The notes under the pieces: model-generated
What the model was told of the DNA's origin: nothing
Database searches by the model: none
Seen by the model: only the letters and a program-made list of their open reading frames with translations
In this document: positions 26,958 to 35,700 of the stretch, piece after piece
Numbering within the stretch: the stretch's first letter is position 1
Layout of the letters: each line of letters opens with the position of its first letter
Program-made: the position numbers and the translations under genes
Assembly: GCA_002405915.1 (NCBI GenBank)
Contig: DHMS01000029.1
Location: 9,731-73,730, forward strand
DNA: 64,000 bases
Direction: 5' to 3'
DNA from: Christensenella sp. UBA4636
Lineage (GTDB): Bacteria; Bacillota; Clostridia; Christensenellales; Borkfalkiaceae

Positions 26958-27839
26958 TCACTCTATTTCCACGTTTTCTTCTAAAAGCTTAGGGTCGGCA
27001 AGATACTTTTTCAAAAGTTTTATCGAGTTAGCAAAGTAAAGTCCGTCGGCAATGCGCTCGTCGATAGTAAGTCCTATCGGCAAAAACTCTTTCATTTCAA
27101 AAGTTCCGTCGTCCTTAAACACGGGCGAAGTATGTTTCTCACCGACGATAACGAACACGGAATTTGTGCCGTAATCGGTCAAATGGTGATAATCGGCATG
27201 CATTTTTATGCTACCGAGATTGCTTATGAAAACCGTAGAATAATACGGGTCTTCTTTCATTAAGCTCGCGGGCGTCCACCCGTGATAGTCCAAAAATTTT
27301 AGAACGCGGCACACAAAGCGGAGTAAGAACCGCGGGAGCTTGACAAGCTTTTCTATTATGCCCGTCGTTCCGTCCGTTTTGTCCTTAACGCGCACGTCGT
27401 ATACGGCTTTTTTGATTTTTTCGCGCACCTCGTCAAGCGGAGATACTCCCTCCGTTCCCGCCTTGATAATAGCGATAGCTTCTTCGGACTTGTCCTCAAA
27501 CTTCTTTTTTATGATGAACGAAAAGGAAATATGCTTTCTTTCGTAATACCGCCTACCCTGAATAAAATAATTGAGCTTTTTGCGGTGGTAAATAGTCTTT
27601 GCGATTGCCGCAACCACGACCTGGAAAATCGTATACTTAAAATCGTCCTCGCCGAGCGCGGCATTCTTTTCTTTAATATATTCGTTTAACGCCGCCAATT
27701 CTATTTCTTCGTTGACAACCGCCTCGTTTTTCGTCCTTTCGGGTAAGAGGTAAACCATAAACCGCGTAAGCGCGGGAACCTCTTCGCCTAAATAATATCC
27801 GTCTTTACGGTCTTTGAACCGTTTTTTTCTTTTTTCCAT
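26958..27839 (-). CDS. CAT-fold acyltransferase-like protein
   Basis: 293 residues from ATG 27839; an in-frame TTG at 27848 falls inside a repeat tract. The C-terminus GLTIDERIADGLYFANSIKLL matches the E2/chloramphenicol acetyltransferase signature DHRxxDG, but Glu replaces the catalytic His. The usual trimer core pattern TVFISNLGSIKMHADYH is present. The protein is therefore either a non-catalytic CAT-fold member or uses another base. It sits upstream of the acyl-CoA ligase in the same direction, which suggests a shared acyl-transfer role. The ribosome binding site lies within a TTGAAAG repeat unit. Confidence 0.65.
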   Translation of the reverse strand: MEKRKKRFKDRKDGYYLGEEVPALTRFMVYLLPERTKNEAVVNEEIELAALNEYIKEKNAALGEDDFKYTIFQVVVAAIAKTIYHRKKLNYFIQGRRYYERKHISFSFIIKKKFEDKSEEAIAIIKAGTEGVSPLDEVREKIKKAVYDVRVKDKTDGTTGIIEKLVKLPRFLLRFVCRVLKFLDYHGWTPASLMKEDPYYSTVFISNLGSIKMHADYHHLTDYGTNSVFVIVGEKHTSPVFKDDGTFEMKEFLPIGLTIDERIADGLYFANSIKLLKKYLADPKLLEENVEIE

Positions 27840-27844
27840 ATCTT

Positions 27845-27870
27845 TCAATTTTCAACTTTCAATTTTCATC
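27845..27870. repeat. TTTCAA tract abutting a start codon
   Basis: The tract begins six bases upstream of the acyltransferase-like ATG, so on the mRNA its GAAAG unit takes the place of the Shine-Dalgarno. It is followed by TATCGATTGCG...CGCAA, a weaker version of the ATATCGA hairpin layout. Confidence 0.75.
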
Positions 27871-27959
27871 TATCGATTGCGCGTGGGGAAACGCAAGTAA
27901 CCTGATTTTCGACATAACAGTCAATCAAGCCCGCCCGCTTACGGTATAAATACTGTCCG

Positions 27960-27991
27960 CAATTTTCAACTTTCAATTTTCAACTTTCAAC
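27960..27991. repeat. TTTCAA-rich tract
   Basis: AATTTTCAACTTTCAATTTTC and continuation, about 20 bp before the structured element at 28012. The stretch 27871-27959 between tracts shows no gene or clear signal. Confidence 0.8.
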
Positions 27992-28011
27992 TATTGAATA
28001 GGTTAGCCCAT

Positions 28012-28181
28012 AGGAGCCTTGCACGACGTAACAACAATCAACATTACATCGTCCTACAAGGCTTAGATTAGTGCATAGACGGACAACTGGCGAGAACGAC
28101 GCGCAGGCGCGTACTCTATGTACGTAACTGTGTGGCGTTCGAACACGTAGTCCGTATATGTGCTGATATAAGCCTTGTAGG
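28012..28181. repeat. Foldable non-coding element with two alternative hairpins, copy A
   Basis: Three matching arms are present: AGCCTTG (28015-28021), CCTACAAGGCTT (28053-28064) and AAGCCTTGTAGG (28170-28181). The middle arm can pair either with the first (loop containing ACGACGTAA/TTACATCGT) or with the last. The second pairing extends inward almost continuously for about 30 bp with G-U pairs (GATTAGTGCATAGACGGAC with GTCCGTATATGTGCTGAT). A 30-bp core and a distal segment recur at 30246-30373. No coding frame fits. It may be a structured RNA or a non-autonomous mobile element. From 28182 to 28423 the spacer is A+T-rich with no recognisable feature. Confidence 0.6.
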
Positions 28182-28423
28182 TCAATTATACTTCATTTGT
28201 ACCTAAAATGTCAACGCCTATCCCTTTAATGTCGAAATTCCTTAAAACCCACAAAAACGACGTAAAACTCAAAAATCAAGGCGGAATGCGGAATTTTGAG
28301 AAAAACAAGCAAAAACAAGGCAAAAAGTTTCATTCCGTTTTCACATAAAAAGCTCAAAAATCGCAACTTAAAAGCAGAAAAAATCCACGACAACACAACA
28401 AAAACTCAATTTAAACGGCACAT

Positions 28424-28454
28424 AAAAAAGCTTTCCCGAATAAAAAGAGAAAGC
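28424..28454 (-). terminator. Terminator of malQ
   Basis: On the minus strand, stem GCTTTC/GAAAGC (28449-28454 with 28430-28435) with a 13-nt loop is followed by six T. Confidence 0.65.
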
Positions 28455-28491
28455 AATTTTTATAAAAAATTCAATAAAAATTTACAAAGTT

Positions 28492-29973
28492 TTACGCCCT
28501 CTTGAAGCGTTTCGCACGTCTCTTCATTGCGGCGCAAAGTGTGTCCGTAAGCACGCTTTCCTTGATTCTCACGCGCCAGCAACCGGTCGAACCGGGCGCG
28601 TTAATGCGGTACTCTCCGCCAAGCAAAAGTTCGTCCTGAAGCGGCACAATAGTGAGCTTAGAGTCGCACGCGTAAGCGATATCGAGTACAGCCTCCGCAA
28701 CGGGGTAAATTCCGCCGATAGGTCTATATATCTTGAGATAGTCAAGGCTTTCCTTAACCATCGCTTTCTGCCTTTCAAAGGCTTCTTTATCGAGGCTCTT
28801 GAAATGCCCGACGAGCGTGTCGTTGTCGTGAGTTCCCGTGTAAGCAACGCTGTTTTCGCCCACGTTCCACGGTAAATACGGATTATCCTTGCCGCTGTCG
28901 AACGCGAAAGAAAGGACCTTCATTCCCGGCGCGCCGACCGTCTTTATCAAATCTCTAACGCCGTCGTCGATAACGCCGAGGTCCTCCGCGATAATTCTGT
29001 CCTTATGTTCGAACGAAGCGAATATCTCGCGACCCGGGGCTTTGAGCCATTCGCCGTCGCGCGCGGTGGGTTTTCCGTAATCGACCGCCCAGAACCTATC
29101 AAGCCCGCGGAAATGGTCTATTCTCACGTAGTCGTAAACGTTCAAAACGTGGTTTAAGCGCGACTTAAAGAACGCGTAATCGTTCTTCTTCATCACCTCG
29201 TAGTTGTACACGGGGTTACCCCAAAGCTGCCCGTCCGCGCAGAAATAATCGGGCGGAACCCCGGCAACCTTTTTCGGCGTGTAATTTTCGTCGAGCATAA
29301 ACTCTTCGGGCGAACGCCAAACTTCAACGCTGTTGTACGCAAAATAGAGCGGCATGTCGCCGATAATCTTTATCCCGCACTTGTTCGCATACTTTTTGAG
29401 CGCGTAGTATTGCTTCCAGAACTCAAACTGCACAAACTGCCAGAACAAAATCTCGTCTTTATTCTCGGCTTCGAACTTGTTAAGCGCGGCTTCGTCACGC
29501 TTTTTATACTCGTCGCTCCAATTGTACCAAGGCGCATTGAATTTCTCCGTCAACGCCATAAAAAGCGCGTAGTCGCGATAATCGCCCGTTTTAAGGAACG
29601 CTTTAAAACGCTTGTCGTTCTTGTCGAAGCGCGCAAACGCCTTTCTCAAAAGCGGATATCTTTCGTTGTAAAGCTTGCCGTAATCAATAAGGTCGCCCTT
29701 GTCGATAGCGCGCATAACCTCTCTGTAAGTCAAAAGCTTTTCGTCTCTCAACGTTTCAAGGTCGATAAAATACGGGTTGCCCGAAACGTCGCAAGTCGTC
29801 TGATAAGGCGAATCGCCGTACCCCGTCTGACACATCGGCAAAACCTGCCAATAAGTGTGACCGGACTTCTTTAAAAAATCAACAAACGTATACGCCCATT
29901 TACCGAAAGACCCGATAGAGTACTTCGAGGGCAGTGAAAATATCGGCATCAAAACGCCGCAACTTCTTGTCAT
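28492..29973 (-). CDS. malQ: 4-alpha-glucanotransferase (amylomaltase)
   Basis: 493 residues, the usual length for bacterial GH77. Family motifs: the N-terminal RSCGVLMPIFSLPSKYSIG; GDMPLYFAYNSVEVW; nucleophile region YVRIDHFRGLDRFW; acid/base region IIAEDLGVI; and AYTGTHDNDTL. The enzyme transfers alpha-1,4-glucan segments between maltodextrins in the cytoplasm, in glycogen or maltodextrin turnover. No other glycogen genes are present here, so it stands alone. It has its own terminator. Its upstream spacer holds the ATATCGA hairpin array. Confidence 0.97.
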   Translation of the reverse strand: MTRSCGVLMPIFSLPSKYSIGSFGKWAYTFVDFLKKSGHTYWQVLPMCQTGYGDSPYQTTCDVSGNPYFIDLETLRDEKLLTYREVMRAIDKGDLIDYGKLYNERYPLLRKAFARFDKNDKRFKAFLKTGDYRDYALFMALTEKFNAPWYNWSDEYKKRDEAALNKFEAENKDEILFWQFVQFEFWKQYYALKKYANKCGIKIIGDMPLYFAYNSVEVWRSPEEFMLDENYTPKKVAGVPPDYFCADGQLWGNPVYNYEVMKKNDYAFFKSRLNHVLNVYDYVRIDHFRGLDRFWAVDYGKPTARDGEWLKAPGREIFASFEHKDRIIAEDLGVIDDGVRDLIKTVGAPGMKVLSFAFDSGKDNPYLPWNVGENSVAYTGTHDNDTLVGHFKSLDKEAFERQKAMVKESLDYLKIYRPIGGIYPVAEAVLDIAYACDSKLTIVPLQDELLLGGEYRINAPGSTGCWRVRIKESVLTDTLCAAMKRRAKRFKRA

Positions 29974-30033
29974 TATAACTCCTTAACCGCCTTTTCTAAG
30001 CGGCTTTAACTCTTGTTTTATCAAAACATCTCT

Positions 30034-30148
30034 CGCGCTCTGCGCGAATATCGATTGCCGTTTACGGCAAATATCGAGCCGCTTTTTCAAGCGGCATATC
30101 GATTGCTTCGAAGAAGCAAATATCGAGCGCACAACGTGCGCATATCGA
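30034..30148. repeat. Array of five perfect hairpins separated by invariant ATATCGA
   Basis: ATATCGA occurs exactly at 30048, 30071, 30096, 30120 and 30142 (spacing 23, 25, 24 and 22 bp). Each interval holds a different perfect short hairpin: CGCGC/GCGCG (30034-30046), TTGCCGT/ACGGCAA (30055-30070), GCCGCTT/AAGCGGC (30078-30095), TTGCTTC/GAAGCAA (30103-30119) and GCGCAC/GTGCGC (30127-30141). Linkers are conserved while stems vary in sequence but stay self-complementary. This is the reverse of CRISPR logic, with constant short linkers and variable palindromes. Single units occur at 2749 and 12115. Confidence 0.9.
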
Positions 30149-30215
30149 CGCCTTTCTTTTACCCTTATGAAAGCGGAGAGTGGTGCAGTTTGACACAGCC
30201 GGTAGCTTTGACCGA
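30149..30215. repeat. 67-bp direct repeat, first copy
   Basis: It matches 30279-30345 at 64 of 67 positions, offset 130 bp. It begins CGCCTTTCTTTTACCC, holds a CTTTC...GAAAG stem and ends TTTGACCGA. It follows directly on the hairpin array. Confidence 0.9.
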
Positions 30216-30245
30216 ACGACCACACTTCCTTTCAACCATTTTCAC

Positions 30246-30373
30246 GGCTTAGATTAGTGCATAGACGGACAACTGCCGCGCCTTTCTTTTACCCTTATGA
30301 AAGCGGAGAGTGGTGCAGTTTGACACAGCTGGTGGATTTGACCGACAGGCGCGTACTAAAACGTACGTAACTG
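30246..30373. repeat. Non-coding element, copy B, interrupted by the 67-bp repeat
   Basis: A 30-bp stretch (30246-30275) is identical to 28060-28089 of copy A. CAGGCGCGTACT (30346-30357) and GTACGTAACTG (30363-30373) match 28104-28115 and 28120-28130. Between these shared ends copy B carries the second copy of the 67-bp repeat (30279-30345), where copy A has about 14 unrelated bases. The element lies just past the recR stop codon. Confidence 0.8.
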
Positions 30374-30417
30374 AGGGCAAAGACGCACGCAGTGTCAAAA
30401 TGTGCCGCTATACGGTT

Positions 30418-31011
30418 TCATAACTCGCGCCTGTCCGTAATCGCCCTCGTCAACGACCCCACGTCCGCATACTCTATGTCCGTGCCTACCGCAATGCCGT
30501 GAGCTATGCGCGTAACCTTTATTCCTAACGGCTTAATGAGCCGCGCTAAGTACATAGCCGTCGCTTCGCCCTCTACGTCCGGGTTGGTCGCAAGAATAAC
30601 TTCTTTCGTTTCACCGTCATTGAGCCTCTTCAACAGTTCCTTTATGCGAATGTCGTTGGGTCCGACGCCCTCCATCGGGTTTATCGTGCCGTGCAAAACG
30701 TGATAAGTCCCTTCGAACTTATCGGCTTTTTCGAACGCAAGCACGTCCTTAGGCTCTTTCACCACGCAGATAACCTCGGAAGAGCGGCTCGAACAAATGT
30801 CGCACACGTCCTTGTCGGTAAAGTTGCCGCACACCGAACAGTAATGCACCTTGCTTTTCGCTTCGACGATGGCTTCCGCAAACTTCTCCGCGTCCTCTTC
30901 GCTCATTTCGATTATCTTGTAAGCGTAGCGTTGAGCGGTCTTTGCGCCCACGCCCGGCAAACGGGAAAACTGATTGATAAGCTTCCCGATAGGTTCTATG
31001 AAAGTTTTCAT
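30418..31011 (-). CDS. recR: Recombination protein RecR
   Basis: 197 residues, typical length. A helix-hairpin-helix ([16 protein letters not shown], about 14-29) is followed by a C4 zinc finger ([16 protein letters not shown]) and a Toprim domain ([27 protein letters not shown]), with C-terminal [15 protein letters not shown]. RecR loads RecA at gaps together with RecO and RecF. ATG overlaps the ebfC stop codon. The usual dnaX upstream neighbour is absent. Confidence 0.98.
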   Translation of the reverse strand: MKTFIEPIGKLINQFSRLPGVGAKTAQRYAYKIIEMSEEDAEKFAEAIVEAKSKVHYCSVCGNFTDKDVCDICSSRSSEVICVVKEPKDVLAFEKADKFEGTYHVLHGTINPMEGVGPNDIRIKELLKRLNDGETKEVILATNPDVEGEATAMYLARLIKPLGIKVTRIAHGIAVGTDIEYADVGSLTRAITDRREL

Positions 31012-31352
31012 CAGAACATGCCGCCGCCCATTTTATTGAACGCGCCCATCTTCTCCTCGTACATTTGGTCGGCTTTCGTCGCCGCGTCGTTGTATGCCGC
31101 AATGATAAGGTCCTCGAGCATTTCCGCGTCGTCGGGGTCGATTACCGAAGAATCGATATTGACGCTTTTCAAAATCTTTTTTCCCGAAACGATAACCTTA
31201 ACCGCGCCGCCCGCAGTCGAGCCTTCTATTTCCGCTTCTTCAAGCTCTTTTTGAGCCTTTTGAATGTCCTCTTGCATTTTTTGAGCCTGCTTCATCAGCT
31301 GTTGCATTTGTCCGCCGCCGAATCCGCCGCCGAAACCTTTTCCGTAAGCCAT
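31011..31352 (-). CDS. Nucleoid-associated protein, YbaB/EbfC family
   Basis: 113 residues. A Gly-rich N-terminus ([24 protein letters not shown]), an amphipathic helix and the conserved [17 protein letters not shown] strand pair followed by [10 protein letters not shown] are all present. The family forms dimers that bind DNA and is normally encoded between dnaX and recR. Here ebfC-recR coupling is kept but dnaX is missing. The spacer 31353-31735 upstream of it is A+T-rich and shows no convincing gene. Confidence 0.95.
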   Translation of the reverse strand: MAYGKGFGGGFGGGQMQQLMKQAQKMQEDIQKAQKELEEAEIEGSTAGGAVKVIVSGKKILKSVNIDSSVIDPDDAEMLEDLIIAAYNDAATKADQMYEEKMGAFNKMGGGMF

Positions 31353-31735
31353 AAAATCACTCCGTTTTTTATTTCCCTATCAAGGCAAAGTTTTTGCTCC
31401 CGATTAAGAGCAGCAAGTTTTTTTAGCCCGAACAAGGATAAGTCTGTAATACCGAAATATTTTAACACATTTAAAATTTTTTTACAATCGTTTGAAAGCC
31501 TTTTTATCTTTATTTTTATCCTTTCCAAAAATTTCAGTATGTCCCGCCTTTTTATTTCCACAAAGCTAAGAAAGCAAAATTTTAAATTGAATACAAGCTT
31601 ACCGCTATAATTCTTTCTTTCCTCCACGAAAAAAGGGAAAACATAAAGAAATACACGCTCACAATGAATAGCTTTAACATAAAAGCATACGGACAATTCA
31701 CAGAAATTATCCGTATTTTTTTGACATTCTAATAT

Positions 31736-32692
31736 TTATTTTTCGTCTTTTTGCCATGTTGTTAAAATTTCAGCAGCAATATTTTCGTTCCTTTTGAGCC
31801 ACTCTTTAATAGTTATTTCTTGTTCTTTTTGAATTTTATTTTCATCTACTATGCTTTGCCAAAAAGATTCTTTATGATATGCAGGAATAAAATCCGCTTT
31901 TAAGAATTTTTGAATTCTTAAAAATTTGGGAAATAATTCCAATATTTCATAGGGAGGATAAAAATTTGTAAAAGTACCTGGTCCAATTTTACAAGAAAAA
32001 TCACCAATAGCAGCAATTTCTTCATCCGTAAATATTTTCAACTTATAATCTAAGTTTAGTTGTTGCATCTTTTTGAACAATTCCATACAACACGTGTTAA
32101 ACGAACTAAAAAGGTCGTATGTTTCAGAAACGCGAAAGTAAATCGATGATTCTATATCAGGACTACAAACGTTTTCATTCTCCAAATGTTTTTTCAGTAA
32201 TTCATCACGAAACAAAAGGCAATCAATATTGATCTTAACAAATTTCTGATCTTCTATGTCAGAGAAATAAGTTTCAATATTATCATATATTTTCATAAAT
32301 ACGAAATAATTAGTGGTAAGATTTTCTAAATCAATATCATCCTTTGAAAATGATTTTTTCAAATTATTCACTTTTATTTTATAAAGCAATTGACTTTCTC
32401 TTGAATTGAATTGACGAATTAGCTTGGAAAACTCCAATCTAAGATTAAAGAATTCCCTTCTACGTATCATCTCAGTCAACATTTTGTCCTTGTCTTCTTG
32501 AGTTCTGTCATTCGTCTTTTGAAAAATATACGAAACCCAAACACCAAAAGAAACAGAAGCTAACAAGCCAATTACAACACCGAAAAAATTCGCCCATTCT
32601 GTTTCTTGTTTAAAATTAAATAAACAAAAGACAATAAAAGCAAAGAGCAGAACACAGGTGCTTGTAATAGCGATTATTTTGATTTTTTTCAT
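31736..32692 (-). CDS. Membrane protein of unknown function next to a restriction-modification enzyme
   Basis: 318 residues from ATG 32692 (AGAGGTGAT upstream). Two N-terminal membrane helices (about 3-25 and 35-57, VLLFAFIVFCLF and FFGVVIGLLASVSFGVWVSYIF) are followed by a mainly alpha-helical, charged cytoplasmic domain of about 260 residues. No motif is recognised. It is the last gene of a three-gene minus-strand cluster with the GIY-YIG/helicase/methylase enzyme. Such membrane-tethered helical proteins are often accessory or effector parts of defence loci; that role is inferred from position only. Confidence 0.75.
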   Translation of the reverse strand: MKKIKIIAITSTCVLLFAFIVFCLFNFKQETEWANFFGVVIGLLASVSFGVWVSYIFQKTNDRTQEDKDKMLTEMIRRREFFNLRLEFSKLIRQFNSRESQLLYKIKVNNLKKSFSKDDIDLENLTTNYFVFMKIYDNIETYFSDIEDQKFVKINIDCLLFRDELLKKHLENENVCSPDIESSIYFRVSETYDLFSSFNTCCMELFKKMQQLNLDYKLKIFTDEEIAAIGDFSCKIGPGTFTNFYPPYEILELFPKFLRIQKFLKADFIPAYHKESFWQSIVDENKIQKEQEITIKEWLKRNENIAAEILTTWQKDEK

Positions 32693-32727
32693 TTTTATCA
32701 CCTCTACAGAAGTTTAACTTTTTCAAT

Positions 32728-35700
32728 CTACTCCATAGGTTTTATCATTGATTCGATGAATGAAATTTCGGAATCGTCAAGATTGTACTTTTTGTAAAGT
32801 TGTTGATCGATTTCTGGAACAGATTTTGACCAACCGATGTCAGACTTACCTGTGAAGTCTTGAAGAGGAACAAATCTGTACGTCTTCGCTGTGCCATGTT
32901 GACTAATTTTTGCAAGGCTATGCAAAAATCTAGCAAAACGAGTTTTCAAATACTTACATAAATTGTTAGCCTCTTCCTCATTTAGATTCAAATCCGCACC
33001 AACCACAAGAAATGTTTCAGTACAAATGGTTTTAGGCGCACCGACAAAAGCGTTTTGGTTGTCATCATTTAATTCCGTGCCTATATTATTTGATTCCGGC
33101 ACATACACTTTCCATTTATCAACCCATTCCACATGAGAATGTATTTCCGATAAATCAACATAACCCATTGTATTGCCTCGACCAAAACATTTTATAGGGG
33201 AAATCAAATCATTCGCACTGTCTCTAAACTTTGAATCTCTTATAAAAAACGTTCTAAAACCAAAAGCTTTTGCTGCCGACACAAAATTTTCTAAAGAAAC
33301 CGTGTTTCTGTTTACTGAAAAAACTTTATTTATAATTCTAATAGAATTATTGTTTCTAATGAAAATATCTAAATTATTTGTCTTTAAAGTTCTGCTTACA
33401 TTCGATATTTTACCCTCTCCTTCATGCGTTACAACTTCAGTTTTATCAACAATATTGTCGTACTGCATATCCCAACCAAAATAGCATATTCCGCCTCTGT
33501 TATTCGTATTAGGAAACACTTCTTCCGGATGTAAAAAATCATGTAACACATAAATATGCCTATCACTTAGCATTTCTTGTCTAAAACTATCAAGTTCCTT
33601 TCCCTTGCCGCCGGCATACCATCTTGACGGAATAATTAAAGATAATTTGTTAGGGGTAATAGATTTACTTATGGACACGAAAAAATTATATATCGGGCGT
33701 GCGCTTTTTTGTGCGCCACCGTCGTCTTCCTGGTAAGGCGGGTTGCCTACTACTGCTTCAAATTTTATCATATCTGTTTGTCCTCCTATGAGAGAATCCG
33801 TTAATTTTATTGTTTCAAAAGGCTTGTTTTGCGTCAACAAAGCTTTAATTTTATCGTAATCGATATCGCCGTCTTTTTTCACTTCAAGCAAATCGGTTGC
33901 GATAAATTCTTTTGCAATATTCGCAATGTTAAGCCCTAACATATCATAAAGCTTTCTTATGAGTTCATAGCACACAGCCGACTTCGGAATAGTATAAATA
34001 CTATTTTTTATAACATCTATTTCAACGCCTAAAACAGACATCCTCTTGTAAATAGCTACCGCATATTCTCCGGCTGTTCCCGCTATATCTAACACTTTAG
34101 CATTTGTTGTTGACAACGACATAAACATTTCATCAGGGAAAAGAGCTACCATGTCGTCGCAAATATTCGACGGGGTAACGACAATCGCTTCGCCGAGCTT
34201 TCCGAATTTGCTTATCGCAACGGATGCTTTCTCTTCGGGACTTAACGTATCGTCTTTCGATAGTTTGTTAAGGTTTTGAATTTTGTAATCTAAATCACTT
34301 AAAACAAACTTATTCGTGCCTTGATTCAGTAAAGTAAGAACTTCAATATTCAATCCAAGATTTTTAATTATTCTTGCATTGTCTTCGGTTGCGCTCTTAG
34401 CTATTACGTCATCAAGAGATATTACAGTATCTTTTGTAATAAAAGCAAACAACAAAATTCTTGTGTAGTAACTCTGAATTTTCTTAGATAAGCTTTGTTC
34501 TGTTTTCTTTTTGTCTTCATTTGAAATAGGGTCTGTATTCGAAGTATCGTTTGTTTCATCTCCGTCTTTAGACGATTCGGGAATATCGATATTCCCCGCG
34601 TTTTCATTTTCGTCATCATCTTCATGCGCCGTTACGGAAAGACCGGACTTAGAGCCGATTTCATTTTCTTTTTCTATTACAGCCCGAACAATGTCGTTAT
34701 CAAGAATACTTAAATCAACGGGTATTTCTAACGCTTCGTCTTTGATTCCTTTATCTCTCTGATAATTACTCACGGCATCAAGAATATCCGTTGCCTTAAC
34801 TCTGACAATTTTATCTTTGTTAAGCGTAATGATAGGAGAAATTTCAAGTTCTTCTTCAATACGTTTTTCCAATTCGGAATTTCCGCCCGTTTCAACGTTT
34901 GCATTATAGATTTTTGATTTTCTTTCCTGCATAACAAACATTCTGTTGGGGTCAAAATCCACAAGCAGAGTTTGAGGTTTCATATTGTATTTGATAGTAT
35001 TGCCCTTGTCGTCTATATAAGTCTTGACATATTGATTTTGTAAGCGAAAAACGGCTTGATCATATTCCTGCGGTGACGAAGTGTCCTTGAAAAACAACAT
35101 CGTATCCCATTCACGAACAGTACTACCTGTCAACATACGGTTAACCGTTAACGTAATTGTCTTTTTCCCTTCTTCCTCGTATTTTTCAATAGTACTTTTT
35201 ACGTCATCGGGCGTTTTATATTTATTAGGATTATCCACTCCCGATATATTTACGATTTCGTAATCGCCAAGATTTTTGAATTGTTCTTTATTATTTTTTA
35301 TCAACGTTTCTAAAGCGTCGCAAGAAGCACAATACGGCAAAACGACAACCATATGTCTGCACATTTTGCCTTCTTTGATTTTATCGTAATCAAGGAAGCC
35401 TAAAAGACAATCGTCTTTTTCACTGCCGTCAATAACAGAAAACAAATCGAATATTTCTTTTTCGTGTTGAAAGAGTTTATGCGAACCATCTTCAACCTTT
35501 ACGATTGATTTCGGTTTGAACAGCGCGGAAAACGCATATGTCGTACCGCTACTTCTAAGACTTTCGAGTTTTTTTCGCGAAGATTCATTAGGAACAAAAG
35601 CAAAACGAACCATTTGCGGAAAACCGTAATACGGGTTATCCCATTCCTTGTAATCGTCGTCAAGTATATGTTCTTCATTCCACTTCTTTTGGTCGTTAAC

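Noticed and set aside
28012..28181. SRP RNA, tmRNA, RNase P RNA or 6S RNA
   Set aside because: The SRP tetraloop motif, tmRNA tRNA-like end and RNase P signature segments are absent. The long hairpin recalls 6S in outline only, so no name was assigned.
30034..30148. CRISPR array
   Set aside because: The constant units are only 7 bp and the variable intervals are self-complementary hairpins; no cas gene is in the window.
31295..31696. 133-residue minus-strand frame upstream of ebfC
   Set aside because: It overlaps ebfC in another frame, has no family likeness and no ribosome binding site; the A+T-rich spacer explains the open frame.
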